The notes under the pieces were generated by a model. That model saw only the letters and a program-made list of their open reading frames with translations, was not told the DNA's origin and ran no database searches. The position numbers and the translations under genes are program-made. From the NCBI GenBank assembly GCA_014825775.1, contig MVAQ01000008.1, forward strand, positions 1 to 64,000: DNA of 64,000 bases. Direction: 5' to 3'. Positions 46,888 through 57,300 of this stretch are shown in pieces. The DNA is from Krasilnikovozyma curviuscula (lineage: Eukaryota; Basidiomycota; Tremellomycetes; Cystofilobasidiales; Mrakiaceae). Each line of letters begins with the position of its first letter. The stretch's first letter is position 1.

Positions 46888-47550
46888 TCACAACTCTTCA
46901 AATACTACTCCTTGCTGCTCGGGTACAGTGAAACCTAGAAATCCTGTCTCCAGCCCGAATTGAATATTCCTCAAGGACATGTCTTCGATCAGTTCTGTTC
47001 TGTTGAGATCGGGAGGGAGCGTGCGCTGTTTCAGACTAGGGACATTGAACACTTGAATACCACGACGAGTACATGCTGAAATATTGACTGAGAATAAAGG
47101 AAGATTCCAGAAGTGTGAGCGGCGTTTCAATGGATGCTTCAAGCGAAAGGATGATATCTAAGAATAGAAGGACCCACTTTCGCTCTGATAGCTTGTTTCT
47201 CTCTCAGCATCAGCACTGTTCAAACAGAGGAACCTTACTGAGGCAGGTAGGCTGTTTATTATTTCCTCGTCAAAAGGTGTCCAAGTCTTGGCTCGACGAT
47301 AGATCGCTACCACACCCTCGTACTCGGGACTTCTGCACCTCGAGATGAAATCTGCTCTACTGATGGTATCTGAATCAAGCATCTAGGTGGTGGCGATTTC
47401 CAATCAGCTCGTATTTTTATATCTCAACAAACTGGAAAGTCGCAGTCGCCGGGTACTCACGATGCACTGCGTTATCCTTTTGAGTGTTTGGAGAGCTTGA
47501 GAAGCATAGGTGAGGGGATCCAGGAATAACACTTTGGGAAGGGTATCCAT
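46888..47550 (-). pseudogene. Truncated D-2-hydroxyacid dehydrogenase
   Basis: Three exons join in phase: 47461-47550, 47178-47382 and 46888-47087, for only 164 residues against about 330 for the family. The N-terminal substrate-binding half is recognisable: MDTLPKVLFLDPLTYASQAL, YEGVVAIYRR, LPASVRFLCLNSA, then NISACTRRGIQVFNVPS. In intact enzymes this last segment is followed by the NAD-binding Rossmann domain with GxGxxG and the catalytic Arg, Glu and His. Here it runs into unrelated sequence (LKQRTLPPDLNRTELIEDM) and stops. The loop between NSA and NISACT is also abnormal. It cannot be a working dehydrogenase. It may be a relic or a repurposed fragment. It lies head to head with the Zn2Cys6 regulator. 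Confidence 0.65.
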
Positions 47551-47933
47551 CGTGACCAATGGAAGGGTGGTTGCAGCTGCAGTGGCCGTTGTTACGTGCA
47601 GAAAAGCCTCCTGGATTAGAGACGCCGACAAAGTAACCGCAGATGTCGGCGAGTGAAGTCGAGCGAGCTTGATTTTTCCTCGCAATATCGAGTGAGTTTT
47701 TGCTGTTCGTGCAGCCCTGCTGTAATTAGAGTCAAGAGTCAGAAGTGTAAATTAGCAACTGGTGTGCAAGCTGAACTTTTCCAGTTGGGAAAAGTTGCTC
47801 CCTTGGCGGCTGAAAGCCGTTCTATAGGCGAGCCTGAGACCCCAGAGATAAGAGGACCCAAACCCCCTTCACGAATATTCTGGTACGATGCTGGTGACCT
47901 TCGAAGCTACGGAAGAAGCTTCTACTGGTAGAG
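47551..47933. promoter_or_regulatory. Promoter between dehydrogenase relic and regulator
   Basis: These 383 bp lie between two divergent starts. No clear motif is seen. Confidence 0.35.
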
Positions 47934-50900
47934 ATGGGCCAGCTCGGAACAAGATACAGCGACGAGCAGCGTGAGCGGAGAGGTTTTTCCTCTTGCCCTG
48001 AGCGTTTCCCCCGCTGATTCAAGTTTCATTGGGCGTTTTCAGAGCTTGTACAGAATGCAGAGCTATGAAAATAGCATGCAAGCCCTCTACCCCTGAATCT
48101 ACCATCTGTAGAAGGTGTGCAAAACACAACTTTGAGTGCGTATTCGTTTCAAGCAAACGCGGAAGGAGAGCTAAAAGCAAGTAAGTGAAGGTACTGTTTT
48201 CCGTTTCAAGATAAGATATCAAAGCTCTGATTACTACTTCCGATCTTCATTAGAATCAACCCTGAGGGAATCCAACCTGCCCCGATTCAGGTTAACGAAC
48301 AGGAACAGGATCCGTTGTATGCATTGCAGCAATTGGCCACTCAATCCGCTCAGCAGAGCCAGCTGCCATTGCAAACATCTCAATATCCTCCCGAACCTGT
48401 GCCAGATGCTACGGAAGATATGGAGGATGATTCATTCCCGCCGTCTAGGGGAGAGAGTGCAAGCCCTTCACCAGGTAACATTTCGGCCTTGTTGTAGCTG
48501 AGTTAGATTCAAACTGACCTCTCCACTTCATTGACCAATAAAGATGAATACGAAAGGCGTGGCCCGACTTTCACCTTCTTAAATGAAGCCTCCTCTTCAA
48601 CAGCAAAAGTTGTGGCTTCGAATCATCAGACCGACATCAGCACTCCGAATGATCAAGGGTCCACAATTGATATCAGTCACAGCTCTAAGCGATCAACGAT
48701 TCATCCCAGAAATACTCCAGCTATGACACTTTCAATGCGAGACATGTTACTTCCCGTTGGTCCCCTCGGTAAACACCACAATCTTCAAGAACCAGCACCT
48801 GTAAATCTCGCTAGGCAATCAGCTCATGATGAATTGAATGATGATCCTGTGGAACTAGGTTGTATACCTGAGGATGTGGCTCAAGCTCTATTTACATTGT
48901 GGGTGTTTCGTGTCAGCAGGTTTCTTCTGCTAATATCAATTGCTGACAGCAAGCTCATCTTTCCACGTTTTCTAGTTATATGAAATATCAAAACGTTTGG
49001 TCGGGTCTGTTAAATCCAGAGTTTGACACATATGGTACGTGAACACATTTTCCTTTGCGTTTCATGACCTCAAGGCTCATCTTATAATTTCCTTCATACA
49101 TTGCGTCTTACTCAAGAGTCCATACGGAGTAGCTCTTCATTCTTATTCACCGCTATCCTCTGTGTATCCTCCCAGCTCAACTCGAAGCACTGCTCAGTAC
49201 CCGGCACCGAAGATCTCTCATCTCGCGTCTCCTCAACCACCACCTCTCCAAACGACGACTTCTTTCAAAATCAGCAACAGCAGCAATCCCAACCGTTGCC
49301 TTCTAAACGGCCTCAGCGGATACATCTAGCAACTTACGCTTATGAACAGCTCAGCGTATTGGCAGCAAACCATGCAACACACGCCTTTATCGACGGCGCC
49401 AGGACCCTCGAGGTGGTCCAGGCTTTCTTCATCCTCGCAACGTGGAAACACCCAGACGACAGCGTGGCGTATCTTCGGATGGGATATGCTGCAAAAGTTG
49501 CAATGGATTTGGATCTGGGCGCGACGTCCTCTAGTTCTGGAGCAGAGGCGAGGAGTGAGTCACAGGAACAGCGGTGGAGATCTAGGCAGCGGATGTGGCT
49601 GAGTTTGTTCGTTCAGGTCAGCTTCTCAAACTTCAATCTGTGATCCTACTATCTTTGTCGTATTAAATTGTTCCCATGTTTCTCTCGCTCTAGGATCGAG
49701 TACAGGGATTTCAGTTCTTCAAAACGTTCATGATGCCTAGTAATGATCCTTTGATCGACGACTGGTAAGTAACACCCTCTGTTTTTTTATACCAGGTGCT
49801 GATATAATCCTCTTCAATATAGTACTTCGTGGCATCTTCAACCTGGCGCTAGGAAAGAAGACGTCTTCGTTGTTGCTTCGGTAGAGAGTAGACGGATTCA
49901 GTCTTCATATCGAGACCAGCTGGTTCTTCTCTCGCGTCTATTCAAGGACTCGTCAAGCTCCGACAATTCGAAGCAGATACTGTCTCTATCTCTGGTCACC
50001 TCACTACAGAGAGAGCTGCGTGATTGGTATTCCCGATGGTCTGCGGAAGTGCAGAGAGTAGTCTGCTTTGATGATCAAGACTCAGCCACACCAACAAGAA
50101 CAATGCGACTCTGGTGGCATTCAATACAGCTTCACATTTGCTCCTTTGTTCTGAAGGACAGCATCGCTAACAACGCGATAACTCCATCACCTCTTGGTGG
50201 GCACGGTCTTTCTCCTCTTTGGGCGTGTATACATAGCGCTCGACAGCTCTTGATAGAGTTCAGCCACTTCTCACCAGTGTTTCTAAGGGCCGCTCCAGGT
50301 TAGCCGTTTCCGCCTATTCTACCTTACAAAGCACCAGCAGCTGACTGCTGATATATAACTTTTGCCCCTTTTTCCAGACACCATTTCGATTTTACCAGAT
50401 CTGGCAGCTGTATTTCTGTGGAAGGTGAGTTAACTCTGTATCTCCCGTCATCGCAGCTTGACCGACGTCTTCTGGATTCACAGCTCACGTCAGTTAATGG
50501 GGATCACATCGCCAACCTCGACAGCTACATCTCAACTAACTGCTTGCTCATCGAAGGTGTTTTGAGGGTCTTCAACGAAGCTGTCCAAGAAACCACCGAC
50601 GTCGCACTGCTTCACGCGCGATTCCTCCTGTCAGTTGTACAGCGATTCAAACAAAGAGCGCGACGCTCTACCTCCAGTAACAAGTCATTCAAAATACCGC
50701 CTTCGAATCAGCCTAATGGAATACTTTCTGCCGTCCCAGCACCAGAGCAACAAAGGGAAACCTCTCATCTGCTCAACGCAACGCCAGTACCAAATGGGAG
50801 CGGGCTCACACCACAACCTTATCCTGGGTCAGAACCCAATATCCACTTCAACTCTGGCTTGAATGTACCCACAGCTTATCCAGTACCATCTCCAAGCATC

Positions 50901-51116
50901 AACTCCAACATGGAGTCCCTCTATCCGGACTTCTCGGCTACCGGACACGGAGCGGCAAACACATCACCTGCGTCCAACGGCAACGACATGGACTTCTTCC
51001 TTCAGATACCATCGGGTGCGAGTGCTGATAGTAATCAGTTTGACCCTGTCTCGTTCTTTGGCTTCGACTTGAACTGGGACCAGTCGACGAGCGGGATGGG
51101 TTGGGGGGCTGTTTGA
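47934..51116 (+). CDS. Zn2Cys6 fungal transcription factor
   Basis: Binuclear zinc-cluster regulator. The cluster is CTECRAMKIACKP followed by CRRCAKHNFEC (CX2CX6CX9CX2CX6C) at 48040-48135, then a basic SSKRGRRAKSK linker. A Gln/Pro/Ser-rich stretch follows, then the fungal-specific middle domain (YAYEQLSVLAANHATHAF, GARTLEVVQAFFILATWKHP, YLRMGYAAKVAMDLDLG, RSRQRMWLSLFVQDRVQGFQ). The C-terminus is Ser/Asn/Pro-rich and acidic (DPVSFFGFDLNWD), a plausible activation region. The start at 47934 gives MGQLGTRYSDEQ before the cluster. Its exact splice into the cluster exon is uncertain. By position it is the natural candidate regulator for the surrounding catabolic genes. Confidence 0.85.
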
Positions 51117-51273
51117 CAGTCTCTCATCTTGCTTGATTCATTCATTTTGTCCGCTATTAGAGCTTATGAGTCATTGCACCTGATATTTAGTGTCTACTTT
51201 CAATGTTGTCTATCATTATTTGAGCTGTCCGATTGAAGCTGTCATCGCCATTGCTATTGCTAAATAAAAAAAA

Positions 51274-52774
51274 CTAGTGGGTCCTAACAGCCTCATCGAC
51301 TGCCGATACGAAGTAATCAACGTTACTGCCATTCAACCCCGCAATTGAAATCCTTCCGTTATCCGCCATGTAAATGCTCTTCTTTTCCGCCAACCACTTC
51401 ACCTGAGAAGGCGTCAATCCGGTGAACGAAAACATGCCAATCTGATCTACGACATGGTTCCACGTTCCAGGCGTTCCTTTCGCAACGAGACCATCTAGCA
51501 CAGCTTTACGCATCATCTTGATCCTGCCCGACATCTTGACCAGGTCCTGCTCCCACAGCTTGTACAGCCCGTCGGAGTTGAGGATGGTGGACGCGATCGT
51601 TGCTCCGAACGCAGGTGGGTTGGAGATCTCGCGTCGGGTGATCCAAGCAACCTGAGACTGGACGTTTCGAGCAATCTCTGCTGTAGTACAGGCGATGTGC
51701 AGACAGCCAACGCGCTCGCCGTAGAGACCCATCGACTTGGAGAACGACTGGCAGACGAGGCCTGTCATCTGGCACTCATCCAGGAAGTATCGGATCGTCC
51801 AGGCATCGGTGTCAAGGGAACCAGATGCGAAACCTTGGTACGCAGCGTCGAGGACTGGGATGAGGTTTCTGGAGAGGAAAACTTTGGCGAGTTCTTTCCA
51901 TTGCGGGATGGAGAGATCGCACCCGGTTGGGTTGTGAGCACATGGATGGAGAACTAATTTCTCAATAGTGAAAAAGAAGGTGATTAAAATTTTGGCAACA
52001 GATTAGAAATTTCTAACTTGAACGCACCGAAAATGGATCCCTCTGCAAGCGTAAGGGACGTGTGAGAGCGAGTCAGACAATCAAGACAATCAAATATATA
52101 TATAATGTAGAATACCCGCCATTCGCATTGTTGGCACAGTCTAAAATAGATTGGAAAGCGACACCTCTTGTCTCGTCATCGTAGTATTTGTATTCCTCAA
52201 CGGTGAATCCAACGCTCTCGAACAACGCACGGTGGTTTGACCAGGTAGGTCTAGTTCAAGAAAAACCATTAGCAAAAGATCTAGAAGACAGTACAGCAGA
52301 ACATTCTCACGAAGTGATGTAAACCGTTGCGTCTGCCGAGTAGTTTTCCTTGAGGAATAGCGCTGCCAAGTGGACAGCACCAGTTCCGGAGACCGACTGA
52401 GCAGAGGCGATTCTGCCTTCAGTAATCAAAGGAGAGTTGGTACCAAACACGAGCTTTGCGGCTCCCGACCGGAAGTCGGCGCTTCCGAGGATGGGAAGGT
52501 ACTCGTGGTTCGCGCATTGTGCAGCAATCACCTCCTTGGCCTTCTCGACCGACGTAAGAATCCAAGGCTTTGCGTTCTCATCCCTGTAAGTTCCCTGACC
52601 AAGGTTAACTTTCTGTGGACCTGAAGTGCAAAGTTACGAGTGAGTAGGAAAGTCGCTCTGGGCTTAGGTAACGAACGGCAACGTACAGGTGTCGGCGTTG
52701 AAAGCAGCAGTTAATTCGAAGATGGGATCTGGCGGAGTGTATGGTACTGAAGCAAAGGCTGTTTGAGAAGGCAT
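51274..52774 (-). CDS. Aspartate-type aminotransferase (PLP, class I)
   Basis: Transfers the amino group between aspartate or a similar amino acid and 2-oxoglutarate. The start MPSQTAFASVPYTPPDPIFE leads into VNLGQGTYRDE (substrate-binding loop, GVGAYRD in relatives). SVSGTGAVHLAALFL, PTWSNHRALFESVGF and LHPCAHNPTGCD are typical cofactor and substrate regions. The PLP lysine lies in QSFSKSMGLYGERVG near 51740. The end is AVDEAVRTH with TAG at 51274-51276. Length matches the cytosolic form of about 410 residues, and no mitochondrial presequence is visible. It diverges from a beta-hydroxyacid dehydrogenase over about 300 bp. Confidence 0.92.
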
Positions 52775-53081
52775 GATGAGTGATAGGTAGAGGTAGTTTG
52801 GGGTGGAAATGGATCGATTCCAATTCACAAAGAAGGGGGCAGAAAACAGGTCGGCGATCAAGTCGGTTGATTCTGATTTAGCAAGGAAAAACTCACCAAG
52901 TCACCGTCGAACGGCTCGAAAGTCCCAAACCTTCACCCACATACCATTCCAAGTCATCCTCAAACATCCTCCATCGCTTAGTTGACGTCGTTCCCGTTCC
53001 ATATCTTTATCCCTCACCTCTTAACAGCAGCCCCGTCGCGTTCCCAGCAGCAGCACCAACTCTACCACAACTCAGACCAAA
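52775..53081. promoter_or_regulatory. Bidirectional promoter of aminotransferase and hydroxyacid dehydrogenase
   Basis: Only 307 bp separate the two start codons. The half next to the dehydrogenase is pyrimidine-rich (52970-53060). Shared regulation is plausible. Confidence 0.55.
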
Positions 53082-54155
53082 ATGACAGCTATCGAACCCA
53101 CCACCCTCCCTCGTATCGGATGGATTGGACTTGGGGGCATGGGCCTTGCCATGAGCAGCAACTGCCAGCGGTTCCTCACCGCCGCTGGTCGTCCGCCCCT
53201 CACCTACACGAATCGAACCATTTCCAGAGGAGAGCCTCTCGCTGCCTTGGGAGCAGCTTCAAAGGCCACAGTGAAGGAAGTCGTTGAAAATTCAGATCTC
53301 ATCTTCAGTTGTGTGGGTAGTAGACCATAATGCTCTTAGGTTGAGCTTGCTGTAGTTGATCGAGAAACTGACAACTTTTATTATATTTTTTCACTTTTTT
53401 TGTCTACTACTGCTACATAGGTATCCAATGATGCAGCAGTAGAAGAAACAGTATCCCAGGCTCTCCAAGCGACAGGCTCACTCAAGAACAAGACATTCTG
53501 CGACATGTCGACCATCCACCCAGACACGGCAAAGAAGCTGTCTGAGCAGATCGTTTCTGCTGGTGGGAGCTTCGTTGCTGCTCCAGTCTTTGGGGCAACT
53601 GCGGTTGCTGTCACCGGGAACCTCATCATTATGCTCGCTGGGCCCGAGGCGGCTGTCTCGTCCATCTTGCCATTCTGCAATGGTGTTATGAGCAAGAAGG
53701 TAATGCACCTGGGTGAACTCCCTGAAATGGCGTGTATGTTGAAGATCGTCGGTAACGGCGTCCTGCTCTCGGTTGTTGAGACTCTCTCAGCAGCTCACGT
53801 CCTCGCGGAGAAATCTGGGTTAGGGGCAAATGCGCTGGAGGAGTTTCTGGAGACGATGTTCGGAGGGGTCGTCCTCTCTTACTCAAAGAGAATTACTACT
53901 GGACACTATCACACTGCATCAACCGACAAGCCAAGCTTCGCCATTGACCTCGCCATCAAGGACGCCCGCCATGCGATTGAAGTCGCTCATAAGGTCGGCG
54001 CACCTCTCCCAGTCGTCGAACTGGCAGAGAAACACTTGGTCAGCGCGAAGGAGAAGAAGGGCAACTGGTTGGATAGTACAGCGATCTATGGGTCATTGAG
54101 GGAGGAAGCCGGGCTTGATTTTGATTCAGCTACTGTTGTGAAGCGCGGCGACTAG
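53082..54155 (+). CDS. Beta-hydroxyacid dehydrogenase (3-hydroxyisobutyrate dehydrogenase-like)
   Basis: Two exons, 53082-53312 and 53421-54155, join in phase for 321 residues. The N-terminal NAD(P)-binding domain has RIGWIGLGGMGLAMSSN (GxGxxG), and TFCDMSTIHPDTAKKL is the nucleotide-side segment. The substrate motif is degenerate (FVAAPVFGATAVAVTGNLII, where relatives read DAPVSGG). LKIVGNGVLLSVVETLSAAH carries the conserved catalytic Lys and Asn (KxxxN). The C-terminal all-helical domain includes FAIDLAIKDARHAIEVA. Members oxidise 3-hydroxyisobutyrate, tartronate semialdehyde or related acids. The changed substrate motif argues against a classical 3-hydroxyisobutyrate enzyme. No transit peptide is evident. 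Confidence 0.88.
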
Positions 54156-54361
54156 TGTTTTTTTTGCAGCTGAAACTCTCTCCCCCCGTCTCGGATTGAT
54201 TGAAAGACAAGAAATGAAAAATGGATACATGGTAGGGACTAGATTAGGTACGGAAGAGGTAGAGGAAAGAATACAAGGATTATAGAGCTTGCGGAAATGG
54301 AGCGCAGAAGCGCTGATCATCTATGGATGATGACAGGGACAACACCTTCGGGCATTGTAAA

Positions 54362-57300
54362 TTATGGCTTTAGCCCAAATCTTTGGTAATAGGGATCCTT
54401 CTGGTCGGTCTCAGGGTGGATAGTGACGTTGCCCTGCCACAGGTTGTGTGACGACCTAGACGGGTCACCACCAGCAGGGTCATCGAGGGAAGATCCATTA
54501 TTTTGTGGAGCCCACCCTCCTCCTACCGAAGTAGCTACGAGCATGGGGACCATTGCAAGCAAAGAGGTAGGTTCGACGCCTGCCAAAAAGAAATGAAGTA
54601 GATCAGTCACCACAATTCTTTCAAAGTCAAAGTTAAATATACGACTTACCGGATTCTCTAAGTCTAATATTGCGGGATTTCAGCACAACAGAAGACGAAC
54701 GTAATCGGCCCCCACGGATCTGACTGAAGGTCTTCAAATTGTTAATTGTCTGGGAGATGGCGCTGTTCCAGTTGGCCTCCTCAGCGATCGGGTTAACTTG
54801 TGGTAAAGAAGATGGATCTTTGTAAATTCTGAGCTTGTAGAGCATTTGTGCGAATCTAAGGTGCCAAAAGGATGTGAGAAGATGTTGGGTATCAATAAAG
54901 ATGTGGACAGAGAGAAACAACAGCAAAGGTACACTCACGGTTCAGTTGGTAACAGTCTGACGACCACACCAAGTGGAATGGAAATCAAACCAACAATGAT
55001 ACTGATGCCCCAGTCTCTGCCACCGATACGAGTGACCTGGAAAGCATTTCCACCGACAAAGACAATGAGTATCTGACCACCAATCATGATCGCCCAGATG
55101 ACTAAGAAGTATGCATTCTGGAAGAATTTAGTGAAGATGTTGAGGCCTCTGTCCAAACGGCGACAGTCTGATAATGCAGAAACGAGAACACGTGTCAGGT
55201 TTGCACAAAACATCACATATTTAAGAAGAACTCACTGAGTACGTTGAAGATTTGGCACCATACAAAACAGTTGAATGTTAACGTGTTCAAGTCATCGTTC
55301 ATCTTGATGCACTCGCTGGTAGTGTTGCAAGACAAGCCTAGAATTTGTTGGCCTGAGAAGTGAAGGACTAAACAGACAACAATCTGATATATGGCTTGAG
55401 AGACGATCATTTTGGCCATGTCGATAGTAATCAAGGGAGCAGTCTTCTCGTCAGGTTTTCGTTTCAGGGATTCTCTAGACGCTGGGCTGTAATGCGTGAT
55501 GGATAATATTCAGGCATTGTGAACCGCTATAGAGAGCAATTAAACTCACTCTGTAGCCAAAGCTAAAGCAGCAAAAGTATCCATGATTAAGTTCACCCAC
55601 AACAGCTGTACTGCTGTCAACACTGAAGTCTCTTCAGCTGATGCTACAGCAGACTGAAAGGAGACGAAAGAACGTCAGATTGTCAAACTCAAATTGCGCT
55701 CTGAGCAAAAAAGTCACTCACAACGAAAGTAATTATGACAGCTGTAATGTTAACTGAGATCTGGAATTGAAGGAATTTCTTGACACTGTCGTTGACACAA
55801 CGACCCCACTGAAAACGAGTTTAGATAATGAGTCAGTGGGGAAGAGGATGATTATATACCACATGACCACTCACAATGATAGCAGTGACAATGCTGGCAA
55901 ATGAATCATCCATCAAGATGATATCAGAAGCTTCTTTAGCAACTTCTGTTCCAGCGATACCCATACTGAATCCGACATCGGCTTGTTTGAGCGCAGGCGC
56001 GTCGTTCGTCTGGGAGGAAGGCGCCTCGTCAGTAATTCACCTAATACGAGGAAACAAAGGAAAAAGTAGGGAATGCTTACACCATCACCAGTCACACCAA
56101 CAATGCCACCAAGTTCCTGGAGGGTCTTGACAAGGATCTTCTTGTCCTCGGGAGACGAACGAGCGAGCACTTGGAGCCGAGGAACGATGTCGATAAGTTC
56201 TTCTTTGTTGAGCTAGAACAGAAACAACTTGAGCATCAAAGAAAAACAAGGAGGACAATCAAATGATTTACAGTTCTGAACACAGGTCCTTCCATAATTA
56301 GACCACCAGGTCCGTAGATACCACATTGTGACGCAATCGAACGAGCTGTCAAAACGTTGTCACCAGTACACATCTTGACGGCAACACCCGCAGTTCTGCA
56401 ATTATCCACAGCTTCCTTTACACCTGGTCTCAAAGGGTCTTCAATACCTGTGACAGCGAGGAGGGTGAGGTCGCGTTGGAGCCAGGATACGGGAACTTCA
56501 CCGTTGTCGTCCATGTCAACTGCTGGTGGCCAGGAATCAAATTCTCGGTAGCAGATGGCAATAGTTCGAAGCATTTGATTGGCATAGAAGATAATGGTCC
56601 GGTTACTGTGAATGTTTCAAGAGTCAGTGCCCTGTGGATAATCGAAGAAAGAAAAAAACAACTCACATGTTGACACGAGTCTCATCGTTAAAGTCCTTCG
56701 TCTCAACTTCCCCAGATGGTTCGGAGCCTTCTTGAGGTGGAGAGACAGAGACATGACGGGTACATACTTTGGTCAAGATTTCAGAAGCACCTTTAAAGTA
56801 GACGCGGAATTTGCCATTTGGAAGCTCAACAACGACACCCATGCATTTCCGTTCAGAACTGAAGGGACTGTTGAAAGATCAAGACGAGGAAAGGTAAGAC
56901 CGGGGACACTTTATTGAAGCGAGGTGAGAAGAGACTTACATCATTTGTATGACCTTAGCGGACACTCTGGTCTCTTTGTACGGCTTCCATCCAAGATCCT
57001 TCGCGAATCGTAACAGAGCAGTCTCAGTTTTCGATCCGACAAACCCAATAGCCCCAGTCTCCTTATCAATGACATCCTCAAAGGCAGTGGAGTTGACGAC
57101 CAACGAATCATTAAACAGATCTTGAAGCGCAGGTGATAGGATCGAGTTGAGGGACGACATTTCCAGCGAAAAGTCCTTTCGGCCTTCACGTGGACCTTCG
57201 GTACGTCCGTCTTCGATCTCGACATCGTTCGCATTCGTACGTTCTTTGTTTTCTTCGAGACGAGCGACAAACTTGGCGTGTACCCCAATGGAACCGGCAA

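Noticed and set aside
47178..47382. An intact 2-hydroxyacid dehydrogenase continuing into 46.3-46.9 kb
   Set aside because: No GxGxxG, Arg, Glu or His catalytic segments were found in any frame downstream.
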